A DNA stretch of 64,000 nucleotides from assembly GCA_036387415.1 (NCBI GenBank), contig DASVTU010000038.1, positions 21,925 through 85,924 of the forward strand. Direction: 5' to 3'. The stretch is from DASVTU01 sp036387415. GTDB lineage: Bacteria > Acidobacteriota > Blastocatellia > Pyrinomonadales > Pyrinomonadaceae. Position numbers and translations under genes: made by a program. Positions 44,101-51,140 of this stretch are shown piece after piece (the first letter of the stretch is position 1; every line of letters starts with the position of its first letter). Under the pieces are notes generated by a model. That model saw nothing but the letters and a program-made list of their open reading frames with translations. It had not been told where the DNA came from and did not search any database.

Positions 44101-46467
44101 CTCCTCACAGAGACGAGCCTGCTCGATGTCTTGCCTGAAAACGGCTGCCGAAAAATCTGTCTCGACGTTGAAGCTCAACCCCGCGACGCGCGCGACGTGC
44201 AGAATCTGCCGTGCAATATCACGGGCGACAATCTCGCCTATGTTATCTACACTTCCGGTTCGACCGGAAAGCCGAAAGGGGTACAGGTCACACACAGCGG
44301 TCTCGTCAACTTGCTGCGCGCGATGAATCTCGAATTGAAGTTGAGCGCGGATGACCGTCTTTTGGCCGTCACCAGTCTCTCTTTTGACATCGCGGCTCTT
44401 GAGTTGTTTCTACCGCTAACGTTGGGCGCAGAGGTGGCGATTGCCGACCGCATGACCACGCTGGACGGCAACCGCCTCGCGCAACGTCTGGACGAATGGG
44501 GCGCGACCGTGATGCAGGCGACGCCCGCCACATGGCGCATGCTTTTGGAGTCGGGCTGGCAGAACGACGGGCGGCTCAAGATACTGTGCGGCGGCGAGGC
44601 GTTGACACGCGATTTGGCAGAGAGTCTCAAGAGCGGCGGTTCGCCGCTGTGGAATTTGTACGGCCCGACCGAGACGACTATCTGGTCAATGGTTCATCAG
44701 GTTGAAACGGTTGAGGGGTCTGTGCCGTTAGGTCATCCGCTCGCAAATACCGAAATCTATATTCTCGACCGACATCTTCAGCCCGTCCCGACGGGCACGT
44801 CCGGCGAACTCTATATCGGCGGCGATGGCCTGGCACGCGGCTATCTACACAAGCCCGAACTCACGGCTGAACGATTCGTGCCGCATCCTTTCAGCCGTGC
44901 GGCGTCGGGCGGGCGTCTGTATCGCACGGGCGACCTCGTTAGTTACACGCCGTCCGGTGGTATCAAATTTCTCGGTCGCGTAGATTTTCAGGTCAAGGTT
45001 CGTGGCTTTCGTCTCGAACTCGGTGAGGTGGAAGCCGCGCTGTCTGCTCATCAAGGCGTCAAGGCATGCGTCGTGGCGGCGCGGACTCAGCCTTCCGGCG
45101 AACAGAGGCTCGTCGCTTATGTGACACCCTCGAACCACCAGAAAGTGACCGATGCAGAGTTGCGCCGCTTCCTTCTCGACCGTCTGCCCGACTACATGGT
45201 TCCCAATACTTTTATCAATCTGGATGCGTTTCCCTTGACGCCTAACGGCAAGATTGACCGCGCCGCGCTGCCGACGCCCGCGCAGGAACGCCCCGACACG
45301 GAAAGTGTTTTCGTTGCTCCGCGCGACCAACTCGAACTTGAACTCGCGCAGATGTGGGAAGACCTTTTGGAGATTAAGCCCGTCGGGGTCAAAGACCATT
45401 TCTTCTTCAATCTCGGCGCGCATTCGCTCCAAGCCATTCGTCTGGTCGCACGGATTCGCGAGAGCTTTGGCATCGCGTTCAACGTCTCGGAACTATTTCA
45501 GACAGCGACCGTCGAACGACTCGCCGCTTACGTACGCCGGAAGGGTGGCGAAAACGAGTGGTCGCCCATCGTTGCTATCCAACCGCACGGCGCACGCCGA
45601 CCCTTCTTCTGCGTCCATCCGGCGTTCGGCAATGTCATGAGCTACATCGGCCTCTCGCGTCATCTAGGCACAGAGCAGCCCTTCTATGGACTCCAAGCAC
45701 CGGGGATTGATGGTCGGCAAGAGCCTCTGACGCAACTCCCCGAATTAGCGTCGTATTACCTCGCCGCATTGCGTCAGGTGCAGCCCGCAGGGCCGTATTT
45801 GTTGGGCGGTCATTCTTTCGGCGGCGTGGTGGCTTTTGAAATGGCTCACCAACTACTCGAACAGGGAGACGAAGTAGGACTACTTGCGCTCTTTGACACC
45901 GTTCGCCCAGACCAGGATGCATCGACGGCTGATTTCTCAGACGATGCACGTTGGTTGTCCGACACGGCTCGGATTATGGAAAGATTCTTCGATAAAGAAT
46001 TCCACATCACCTATGAGGAATTGCGCGGCCTCACGCCCGAAGACCAGTTGCGTTTCTTCATGGAACGCTTAACCAGTCTCGACGTGCTCATGGAAGATGC
46101 TGGCACCGAAATGATTCGCGGCATTTTGAATGTTCAGAAAGCACTCTCAAGGGCGGCGCTCGACTACGTTTTCCGGCCATATCCGGGAAAGATAACGATG
46201 TTTCGCGCCTCGGAAATAAACGAGGACGACGCGACACGTATGCCCGCGTCAGTTATCTCCGATGAGACGCTCGGATGGCGGAGTCTCGCCTCCGGTTCAA
46301 TATCGGTTCACTACGTGGCGGGCGACCATGTGAGAATGCTCACCGAACCTTACGTGGCGGAGTTGGCGGCACGTCTCCGCGTCTGTCTGGATGAAGCGTA
46401 CGAATCAGGGGCGGTCAAATGGCCTCTCCGAGATAATCAGAGGAGACTCGACCTATGGCAAACATAG
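35098..46467 (+). CDS. NRPS termination protein: A-PCP-C-A(Thr)+methyltransferase-PCP-E-C-A(Gly)-PCP-TE
   Basis: 3789 residues. TTG 35098 overlaps the previous stop (TTGA), suggesting translational coupling; ATG 35119 is an alternative start. Domains: A 14-530 (pocket D,A,R,C,L,A,L,M,T, unassigned); PCP about 545-610 (LGGQSI); C 631-1060 (HHIICDAWS, Ala for the usual Gly); A 1084-1875 with code DFWNIGMVHK, the established Thr code, interrupted at about 1554-1800 by an FkbM-type methyltransferase (DVGANIGLF, FEPIPPIF, DLLKIDTEKSEVDVLEG); PCP 1894-1960; E 1980-2420 (HHLAVDTVSW); C 2437-2870 (HHAILDGWS); A 2897-3390 with code DILQLGLIWK, the established Gly code; PCP about 3407-3478 (NLGAHSL); type I thioesterase 3500-3789 (GGHSFGG, late DHVRML His). 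Starting with A rather than C, it must pair with the C domain ending the previous protein. The TE hydrolyses or cyclises the chain. The next gene overlaps by 13 nt. Confidence 0.95.
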   Translation: MTADLKTMAQQNIQLLFQDAVERFPNHVAIDSSVEQISYLELERRANSLARFLSASGVQPGSLVAILAENTTEVVVSIIGILKAGCAFVPLDPRAPATRLEMMLNQVSPRWLLAEAKFGGVIGALRLANSLKMNVVWLDRAGEVSTNESGLNFVEGLIGYENLEPISVPMEPDALCYVYFTSGSTGKPKGIAGRLKGIAHFVRWEIESFDVGAKTRVSQLTTPAFDAFLRDIFTPLCAGGTVCVPEPRESVLDAEGLVRWVESAQLNLIHCVPSVFRLLLGGEISPGHFQSLRHILLAGEPLLPADVKRWTSVFGDRIQLVNLYGPSETTMTKFFYRVSVSDGEAKSVPIGQPMPGARAVVVDERGKICRVGGVGEIYIRTPYCALGYYKEPELTEAVFVANPFDTAASDIVYKTGDIGCLRADGNFELFGRKDNQVKINGVRIELSEIESCLLNHPVIEDAAVVPRTDGRPAPYLCAYVVGHAKVETAALREYLAGHLPPYMLPSSIVVMEALPRTFTGKVNRQALPPPRESRSEYVAPRNQIEELLAGLFSQLLKTDRIGVNDNFFDLGGQSILAMQLLARIKDSFGIDIALRDLFTVADLGGLSRLIETALSRGELQTIKPIVPVARDGEIPLSFSQERFWFLEQLNAGTAAYHVPVAVRINGELRFDALEAALNEIIRRHEALRTGFEHRLGKTVQVIAPTIQLAVRRVDARHLQGDAQLPELHRLYREEISQTFNLGRPPLLRATLFQLSDREHTLLVTMHHIICDAWSLNIFFREVGALYRATLSGEPAPLPPLPIQYADFACWQRSIGDAVADAQLIYWKQQLANLQPLQLPTDRPRPPIPSFRGANQSLSFSPETCAALKALSQQNGVTLFMTLLAAFQSLLSRYTRQSDITVGTPIANRSRTEIEGLIGFFANTLTLHTDFSGDPTFEELLRRVRDIALGAYMHQDVAFEQVVNHVQPERDLSRQPLFQVMFVLQNAPVDEVELPATTLSSFEVESGTAPFDLTVELYEADGCINGRINYSRDLFEAATIERLARHFVLLVEGAVAEPTQRVSALPILTHEERRQLLPTDTLPVYPQSICLHELFEQQVREHPDAIALVFKNERLTYQQLNARANQLAHHLQSLGVGPDVLVALCLDQSLELVVGILGILKAGGAYVPLDPAAPTARLAYVLADTSAKVLLTKKDLQERLPEALPVNTVYLDAEAEILARYADDCPTSGVQPENLAYVIYTSGSTGQPKGVPVEHRNVVRLFEATQGFYQFNSADVWTLFHSYAFDFSVWELWGALLYGGRLVVVPYWLSRSPEAFYELLRAESITVLNQTPSAFWQLVEAEANLGAKQKLALRYVIFGGEALEMRRLKPWFERHGDVMPRLVNMYGITETTVHVTFRPITTDDVDATFSSAIGQPIADLRVYILDEHLQPNPSGVPGELCIGGDGLSRGYLGNPALTAQRFVPDPFSARAGARLYRSGDSARYRNDGDIEYLGRIDRQVKVRGFRIELGEIEASLHQHDEIKEAVVVVREDTPGDKRLVGYVVPEHKQAISLASQQLYRLPNDLEVAYLNKSDTDLLYHELYVERSYFDGGISVNDGDCIFDVGANIGLFTLFINQAFRNTRVYAFEPIPPIFARLSDNVALYNLNVKLFECGLSSQTGTATFTFYPQMTVMSGRYADAGEDEKLVKAFISNQSAEMSAHADELLEGKFKRESFDCRLRTISDVIHEENIERIDLLKIDTEKSEVDVLEGIEDADWKKIKQISLEVHGDERLAQVRAILERHAYHFTVKPNDETEHTGLYNVYALRHSAADNASTGRQENHPASLHTLEKHLLSANELRGYLKDKLPDYMIPATFVLLSELPLTSNGKVDRKALPLPEQARQSVSVNEFAEPQTEAERLLAEIWSQVLGIEHVGVRDSFFSLGGDSILSLQIIARARRVGLHLTPKQLFQHQTIASLAALPEISGANPPAIKAEQGVVSGDVPLTPIQHWFFEQDLSDAHYLNQAIAFESRQALNPALIEQVWRRLIEHHDVLRLRFVKEDEGWRQFIVAEENNRVFSIHDFSGLSADEQASAISTATAELQASLNLTHGPLLRIAYFDLGSGRPSRLLFIIHHLAVDTVSWRILLDDFQTLYRSLASGRVPQLPSKTTSFQQWSRQLLDYAPTVVNQQRAYWLNRPPLARARSFSHNGRQREDSAQTVKTLLGTEETRRLLQAVPAAYQTQINDVLLTGLVQAFARQTGEHALCVDVEGHGREHLWDGIDVSRTVGWFTSMFPVVLQVEAGSTAVEALSQVREQLERIPEKGVGYGVLRYLIDGEVARELRVQEPAEVRFNYLGQVGAEWESSELMKILEGGEGQTFSERAMMSHTVAVEAVVSRGQLRVEWRYSGGDALKERIEGLAHEFMRTLEEIVRETANRKHATAEPARARAFKLITTADRLHMPEGVEDAYPLAMLQLGMLFHSDFNQGTAAYHDVFTFRLQTPFDLDALHFGLQRLASRHAVLRTSFDLTSFSEPLQLVHQSVVIPVHVEDLSQLPDGEREDALRTWLESERRRSLDWTRAPLLSIYIHHLTENIFEFTLSFHHAILDGWSVASLLTELFQHYSSAINNQPPFHAPPLAHSYRDFVALEREAIASAEFRDFWNHKLEGSNFAKLPRWVTPQESDAVQSRPLEVSLGVEISDSLKRLAQTTGVSLKSVLLTAHFRVMSLLCNQPDVVTGLVVHSRLAEVGGDLVLGLFLNTVPMRMQARGGTWRELVRSTFETEAELLPYRSYPLALMQRGRGNQPLFESIFNFTHYHVYRNISKLNDIPILDGKILEEINFPLTVNFSLDETTGEVYLTLLYDSLQFTDEQLNAVAGYFTNTLSDMARHPDRRYELSSLLSTAEQQQLLLSWNNTHLPELAGGCFHEIFEAQAARAPGRTAVVGEDRQWSYGELNRRANRLAHKLREHGVRPEGMVGVFLQRSPELLVALLAILKAGAAYVPFDPHYPTERLAYMIEDAGLSLLLTETSLLDVLPENGCRKICLDVEAQPRDARDVQNLPCNITGDNLAYVIYTSGSTGKPKGVQVTHSGLVNLLRAMNLELKLSADDRLLAVTSLSFDIAALELFLPLTLGAEVAIADRMTTLDGNRLAQRLDEWGATVMQATPATWRMLLESGWQNDGRLKILCGGEALTRDLAESLKSGGSPLWNLYGPTETTIWSMVHQVETVEGSVPLGHPLANTEIYILDRHLQPVPTGTSGELYIGGDGLARGYLHKPELTAERFVPHPFSRAASGGRLYRTGDLVSYTPSGGIKFLGRVDFQVKVRGFRLELGEVEAALSAHQGVKACVVAARTQPSGEQRLVAYVTPSNHQKVTDAELRRFLLDRLPDYMVPNTFINLDAFPLTPNGKIDRAALPTPAQERPDTESVFVAPRDQLELELAQMWEDLLEIKPVGVKDHFFFNLGAHSLQAIRLVARIRESFGIAFNVSELFQTATVERLAAYVRRKGGENEWSPIVAIQPHGARRPFFCVHPAFGNVMSYIGLSRHLGTEQPFYGLQAPGIDGRQEPLTQLPELASYYLAALRQVQPAGPYLLGGHSFGGVVAFEMAHQLLEQGDEVGLLALFDTVRPDQDASTADFSDDARWLSDTARIMERFFDKEFHITYEELRGLTPEDQLRFFMERLTSLDVLMEDAGTEMIRGILNVQKALSRAALDYVFRPYPGKITMFRASEINEDDATRMPASVISDETLGWRSLASGSISVHYVAGDHVRMLTEPYVAELAARLRVCLDEAYESGAVKWPLRDNQRRLDLWQT

Positions 46468-47804
46468 TCTTCAGCATCTGGCCTCTCACCGGATGCATGA
46501 ACGCTAGCCTTCGAGTGGCGAAATCGCTGCGCGAGCGCGGACATCACATCCGCTATATCGGCATCCCCGACTGCGCGAACATCACAGAGCCTAACGGAAT
46601 CGAACTCCTACCTGTTTTCGCAGAAACATTTCCACGAAACCTACTGGAAACGCTTCAAAATAAGTTCATCAACCTGCGAGGCATGGCACGGCTGCGCGAG
46701 ATAAGGAATGTGACGAAGAGTTATCAGAAACTCATCGACGCTCTCCTTAACGGAGAGAATCAAGAAATACAGGCGGCGCTTGATGCCACTCAGCCTGATT
46801 TGGTGATAGTTAACTCTTCTGCCACTTACTCCGTCATCCTCGCTCTGTTTGCTCACGCGCGCGGGGTTCCGATTGCCTACATCTCACCCACCCTCAACCA
46901 CTATCCCGATTCGGAATCGCCGCCATTCAGCAGTTCACTCATCCCCGGTCAGGGTCGGGCTTCCAAGTTAAAGGTACAGTTATCTTGGAACAATGCTTTA
47001 TTCCGTAAGCTTATTCGCGAACGGGTTTTTATCGCGCTCGGCTTAGAGGTGAACATGTACCACCTCGTCAGCCGACTTGCAGAGCAGTGTGACTTCCCTG
47101 CCGACCGTATCAACCGCAGGTCGATGCTCGCTCCGGTGCTTGGCATTCCGGAATTCTTTACGCGTGCGCGAGAGTTTGAATTTCCGAGTGCCCAAGCCAA
47201 TCAGCGACACTATCTCGGAGCGACTATTGATTCGGAGAGGGCGAGTCCGACGTTTTCATGGGAACAGGTTTCGACGGACAAACCTTTACTGTATTGTGCG
47301 TTCGGCTCGCTTCTATTCTTAAAACAAACCGAGCAAAGAAACTTGCTGCAATGCGTGATTGACGCTGCGAGAAGCCGACCGGATTGGCAGTTCGTCGTCG
47401 CTACAGGAAACTACGTGCAGCCGGAAGAATTGCATTCCATCCCGCCCAACGCGGTTGTCATGAAACACATCCCGCAAATACAACTCCTGTCGCGCGCCGA
47501 CCTCATGATTACTCACGGCGGCTCCAACAGCGTCAATGAGTGTATCCACTTCGGCGTGCCGATGATTGTCTTTCCTCTCGGCTTCGACCAAGAGGGCGAG
47601 GCCGCACGCGTGGTCTATCACGGCATGGGAGTGAGGGATAATGCCCGTCGAACATCTGCCGCGAAGATTAACAGGATGATTGACACCGTACACGGCGACC
47701 CTTCCTTCAAGGCGCAGACGATGGCGATGTCGCAGAAAATCCGCGAGAGTGATGCCTACACGAAAGGCATAGAGACTATCGAAAGCCTCGCCCGTCCTCG
47801 TTGA
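46455..47804 (+). CDS. GT1-family glycosyltransferase (MGT/UGT-like), probable lipopeptide glycosyltransferase
   Basis: 449 residues. The ATG lies inside the end of the synthase gene (13-nt overlap), so it is co-translated with the cluster. It has the GT-B fold: an N-terminal Rossmann half starting MANIVFSIWPLTGCMNASLR, and a C-terminal nucleotide-sugar half with PLLYCAFGS and the donor motif THGGSNSVNECIHFGVPMIV plus PLGFDQEG. These are hallmarks of UDP-sugar:natural-product glycosyltransferases. No signal peptide, so cytoplasmic. The position suggests it adds a sugar to the finished peptide or its hydroxy-fatty tail, as in glycosylated lipopeptides such as hassallidin; the acceptor is inferred. 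No sugar-biosynthesis genes accompany it, so a common housekeeping sugar nucleotide is the likely donor. Confidence 0.88.
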   Translation: MANIVFSIWPLTGCMNASLRVAKSLRERGHHIRYIGIPDCANITEPNGIELLPVFAETFPRNLLETLQNKFINLRGMARLREIRNVTKSYQKLIDALLNGENQEIQAALDATQPDLVIVNSSATYSVILALFAHARGVPIAYISPTLNHYPDSESPPFSSSLIPGQGRASKLKVQLSWNNALFRKLIRERVFIALGLEVNMYHLVSRLAEQCDFPADRINRRSMLAPVLGIPEFFTRAREFEFPSAQANQRHYLGATIDSERASPTFSWEQVSTDKPLLYCAFGSLLFLKQTEQRNLLQCVIDAARSRPDWQFVVATGNYVQPEELHSIPPNAVVMKHIPQIQLLSRADLMITHGGSNSVNECIHFGVPMIVFPLGFDQEGEAARVVYHGMGVRDNARRTSAAKINRMIDTVHGDPSFKAQTMAMSQKIRESDAYTKGIETIESLARPR

Positions 47805-47810
47805 AAGTCC

Positions 47811-47978
47811 ATGAGTCCCACATTCAATCAAGCGACCATTCAAACAACCGCAAAAACTTCGACGCACGATAATCTTCCGCTTCGACTCCAACAACTTTCG
47901 GAGGTCGCTCGGCATGGCATCTCGCGGGGAGGAGTTCTTATTGTCGATGAGAGGAATCGTGGGCGGGATTTATCTTGA
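47811..47978 (+). CDS. Small unrecognised frame after the glycosyltransferase (possible gene remnant)
   Basis: 55 codons, ATG 4 nt after the glycosyltransferase stop, TGA at 47976-47978. The middle (RGGVLIVDERNRGRDLS) looks a little like the start of an AMP-binding enzyme, and the same frame stays open past the TGA for about 30 codons. This could be the truncated start of another cluster gene, or chance. No start signal is evident and I assign no function. Confidence 0.2.
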   Translation: MSPTFNQATIQTTAKTSTHDNLPLRLQQLSEVARHGISRGGVLIVDERNRGRDLS

Positions 47979-48074
47979 GAAAACTTGTGTCTGACGGAGG
48001 ATTGGACGCAGCTGCTTTTATCTTATCGGCATCATGTCGAAGAGGCACGTCGCCGTCGTTATCCGTCGCACGGC

Positions 48075-50189
48075 TTAGTGACCTTTCCGGTCGCGGATTC
48101 GCACTTCCAACGCCCCGCCGAGTGGGTCTTCATTTTGAAGATGCCAGAGAGAAGCATACAGACCGTGCCGTGCGAGAAGTTCTTCGTGTTTGCCCTCCTC
48201 GATAACCTTGCCCCTTTCGAGCACGATTATCCTATCGGCGGAGCGAATCGTGGAGAGTCTGTGGGCAATCATGATGACGCTCTTGCCTGACGCCGCCTTC
48301 CGCAGAGACCTTTTGATGGCTGCTTCCGTTTCGTTATCCAGTTGGGAGGTCGCTTCGTCGAGCACCAGAATAGAAGCTCCGCTTGAAAGTTTGAGCAGCG
48401 CACGGGCAATCGCCACTCGTTGCCGTTCGCCGCCCGACAACTTGTGCCCGCGCTCCCCGACCTCGGCCTCCAAACCGCCCGGCAAGTATTCAAGCAAATC
48501 AAGTGCGCCCGCATCGGTCATCGCTTCGATAATCTGCGCTTCGGAGGCATGCCGTTGCCCGTAGAGGACATTCTCTCTGATGGTTCCCTGAAACAAGTGC
48601 ACGTCTTGACTGACTAAACTGACCGTCCTCCGCAGACTTTCGAGGTTCAAGTTTCTGATGTCTTGACCGTCGAGCATTATCCGTCCTGAGTCCACGTCGT
48701 AGAAGCGCAGCAGCAGACGAAGAAGGGTGCTTTTTCCTGAGCCGGTCGGCCCGACGATAGCGAGTGTTTCGCCGTGTTTCAGTTGGAAGGAGACATTTTC
48801 CAGTACGCTGGCGGATGGATTGTAGCCGAACGAGACATCATCGAAAACCACTTCGCCGCGCACACTCTCCGAGGGTAAATCAACCGAGCCGCTGCGAATC
48901 TGTGGACGCGAATCCAGAATTTCTGCTAGTTCTGTCGATGCATGATTCGCGGCGTGATAGAGCTTGGTCAGTTGTTCGATGCTCGTTAGAGACCTCAGTA
49001 ATTGCGGGAACCAGTAGACGACGCGGATGTATTCGCTGAGCGAAATGCTTCCATCCGCCGCCATCATGCCTCCGTATCCAGACGCCAGCAGATAACCGAC
49101 TGAAAATATGCTCCCGACGAACTGTGTTTGGAGCGACGACACCGAAACAGCATCCAGATAAAATTCCGCCTGCTGCATGCTGTAGTCATGCATGCGTTGA
49201 ATCTCTTGCTGTTCAGCCGTAAAACTCTTGATGTCCGTGATGCCGACGAGACTGTTTTCGAGCGTCTGACTAAAGCGACTCGATATTTCTCCCATGCGTG
49301 CATAACGCTCGGCGGACATTTGTCCGAAATAACGAGACGAGAAAATAATTAAGGGCAACGGGAGTCCGACGAGCAGCGCGAGGCGCGGCGAGGCCGTGGT
49401 CAGCAAAGTGCCTGACACGACGATGGTCAGAGTTTTTTGAATAACCTCGTCGCCCGCGCGTTCGACGAATTCCCCTATCTGTGCAGTATCCTCCGTCACT
49501 AACTTGATTAGATGGCCTGTGCCGTAGTGGTCGAAAAAGGCCATGTCCTGCGTTTGAATTTGCGTAATCAGTTGCGTGCGAAGCCTCTGTTGAGTTGTTT
49601 GTGCAACTTTCTGCCACGCCTTTCGACGGTGATATTGCACCCACAAGTGCGCGCTGTTGAGAACGATGGACACACCCGTCATGAAAGCGAGACGACTGCT
49701 CACCTTGCCGAGTCCCAGACGCTGCAAGAAAGAAGGCCCTTCCCCGCGCGCTGTGTTCAAGATACCGACGAAAGCGAGGTCTTGAAGGATGTTGAGCGAA
49801 TGCTCCGTGACAGACAGCAGGAGAGGAGCCACCAGGTCTTCACGTTCTGGCAGAGAGTTTCTAAGGATGCGGGAAAGAGATGAGGCTTTTTTGGTAGCCG
49901 GAGTCCCAGATAAAGGACGGGACGAAAGTTCTTTCAGGCAACTCTTGATGAGTGATTCAACATGGAGTCCGGAATATTCGGGAGAGTAGATGACCAAGAC
50001 CCTGCCCGAAATTGGATTGGCTGAAACACTGAGAACGCCTGCATGTTGCAGAAGCGATGTTTCCAACTCCTGCGCCATGATAGGCGCTCTCTTTACGGCC
50101 TTCACCTCCCATCGTTCCCTCCCACGTACGGCTGAGCGCAGGCGCATTCCCCAGAGGTCGGTCCGAGAGGCTTCTTTCTTGCGGGTCAC
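48075..50189 (-). CDS. ABC exporter (fused membrane and ATPase domains) with an HMA-like N-terminal domain
   Basis: 704 residues. The GTG start at 50189 overlaps the stop of the upstream small gene (GTGA), so translation is coupled. Residues about 25-90 (GRERWEVKAVKRAP, ANPISGRVLVIYSPE) resemble HMA-type ferredoxin-fold domains found before some transporters, but lack the metal-binding CxxC. The membrane domain (about 120-430) is of the type I exporter class. The ATPase (about 465-690) has Walker A GPTGSGKST, signature LSGGERQRVAIARA, Walker B ILVLDEATSQ and the H-loop MIAHRLST. Half-size exporters of this kind form homodimers and move lipids, peptides or toxins outward. It is convergent with the lipopeptide cluster (270 bp between ends), so it might export the product; the operon partners point as well to a separate conserved system. 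Confidence 0.9.
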   Translation of the reverse strand: MTRKKEASRTDLWGMRLRSAVRGRERWEVKAVKRAPIMAQELETSLLQHAGVLSVSANPISGRVLVIYSPEYSGLHVESLIKSCLKELSSRPLSGTPATKKASSLSRILRNSLPEREDLVAPLLLSVTEHSLNILQDLAFVGILNTARGEGPSFLQRLGLGKVSSRLAFMTGVSIVLNSAHLWVQYHRRKAWQKVAQTTQQRLRTQLITQIQTQDMAFFDHYGTGHLIKLVTEDTAQIGEFVERAGDEVIQKTLTIVVSGTLLTTASPRLALLVGLPLPLIIFSSRYFGQMSAERYARMGEISSRFSQTLENSLVGITDIKSFTAEQQEIQRMHDYSMQQAEFYLDAVSVSSLQTQFVGSIFSVGYLLASGYGGMMAADGSISLSEYIRVVYWFPQLLRSLTSIEQLTKLYHAANHASTELAEILDSRPQIRSGSVDLPSESVRGEVVFDDVSFGYNPSASVLENVSFQLKHGETLAIVGPTGSGKSTLLRLLLRFYDVDSGRIMLDGQDIRNLNLESLRRTVSLVSQDVHLFQGTIRENVLYGQRHASEAQIIEAMTDAGALDLLEYLPGGLEAEVGERGHKLSGGERQRVAIARALLKLSSGASILVLDEATSQLDNETEAAIKRSLRKAASGKSVIMIAHRLSTIRSADRIIVLERGKVIEEGKHEELLARHGLYASLWHLQNEDPLGGALEVRIRDRKGH

Positions 50190-50395
50190 CGCCCGGCCTC
50201 CTGCTCCTGTTCTGCAAGTTCTTCGGTGGCCTCGGCGGTCAGGTCTTCGATATCTTCCATGGCCTGCTGTGAAATCTCTCTAAACTTGCGGCCAGCTTTG
50301 ATACCCGTTTTGATTCCCTCCTTAGCCAGAACCTTCCATGTCCGGGCAAGAACGACTCCCGAAAGGACACCCACGAAAAAAGTTGTCTTTTTCAT
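50186..50395 (-). CDS. Small membrane-associated protein (DUF5132/YtxH-like)
   Basis: 69 residues. A hydrophobic N-terminus with a Gly-rich helix (FFVGVLSGVVLARTW) is followed by a charged amphipathic helix very rich in Glu and Ala (EDIEDLTAEATEELAEQEQE). The layout resembles DUF5132 and YtxH-like small membrane proteins; the family assignment is from memory and uncertain. It overlaps the ABC exporter gene by 4 nt and follows the 50440-50778 gene by 44 nt, so the three form one operon. The function is unknown; a role as an accessory subunit of the exporter is inferred only from coupling. Confidence 0.75.
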   Translation of the reverse strand: MKKTTFFVGVLSGVVLARTWKVLAKEGIKTGIKAGRKFREISQQAMEDIEDLTAEATEELAEQEQEAGR

Positions 50396-50439
50396 GCTGT
50401 TTCGTCTTCATTCACTTGGTCTTCAACTGCGTGAGAAAA

Positions 50440-50778
50440 CTAGGACCCGGTTTTGACTTGGGTAGAGGTGGTAGAAGACTTCACTCTTGTTGCGTTAACG
50501 TCGGAATCTGACGTGTGCGAAGTCGTCGTATCATCGTCGTCCAGACCGAGATGTTCGTAGAGGTGGCGACCCGTCGCGGCTTTGGTAAAGGAGTTGGCCG
50601 AAACTAAAAGCAGGCCGGGAAACCCGAAGACGACTCTGGCGGCAAGACCGAGGATAGCGTGAATACCAGCCTGCTTGAGATCGCCCTTAACCAGATTACT
50701 GCCGCCGGGCATAATATATTCACCAGCGAACTTCACACCCGTTTTTACGCTGTTGGAGAGCTGTGTATCGTCGTTCAT
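50440..50778 (-). CDS. Small hypothetical membrane protein (DUF6072-like), first gene of the ABC operon
   Basis: 112 residues with a very good ribosome binding site (AAGGAGG) before ATG 50778. Residues 10-70 include PGGSNLVKGDLKQAGIH and a Gly/Ala-rich hydrophobic helix (ILGLAARVVFGFPGLLLVSA); the C-terminal 45 residues are a Thr/Ser/Asp-rich disordered tail. I associate the PGGSNLxxGD pattern with the uncharacterised family DUF6072, from memory. It leads the operon with the small membrane protein and the HMA-ABC exporter. No enzymatic motif is visible. Confidence 0.7.
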   Translation of the reverse strand: MNDDTQLSNSVKTGVKFAGEYIMPGGSNLVKGDLKQAGIHAILGLAARVVFGFPGLLLVSANSFTKAATGRHLYEHLGLDDDDTTTSHTSDSDVNATRVKSSTTSTQVKTGS

Positions 50779-51140
50779 TTTCTAACCTCCTTAGGGTTGT
50801 GGGTTGTACGGAATTGCGCTGTGTTTGCAAGCGTCATACTGCCCGAAGTGAGTCTTGCAAAGAGTTGTTAACCTGAGGGGTTTCACTCTACCCCCAATTG
50901 CCATTTTCCGCAAGGATTTTCCAAGTTTGAGAGCGACTAAACAGCAGCAAATGTACAAGGTTCGCATGAAACAACGTCCCTCACGCCATCCCTCAGAGTC
51001 TTCCGTCGCTGACTTATATTCCTTAATGCTACTAACTGTCTACCGTGCACGTTAAACGGGGTTTTGGAACCATACGTGAAAGCAACATTTACGGTGGAGA
51101 AAATGCCCTATAGTGATTCAAGGCCGAGCACGGTTAGAAT
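50779..51140. other. Divergent intergenic region, no gene
   Basis: This lies between the ABC operon and mtgA. On the minus strand TTGCGG, 17 nt, TAGAGT and TTGCAA, 16 nt, TATGAC are two candidate promoters for the operon; neither is decisive. On the plus strand TATAGT near 51111 lies upstream of mtgA with a poor -35. No other structure seen. Confidence 0.35.

Noticed and set aside
48075..50189. Calling the HMA-ABC protein a metal exporter
   Set aside because: The HMA-like domain lacks CxxC and no other metal ligands are visible; substrate left open.
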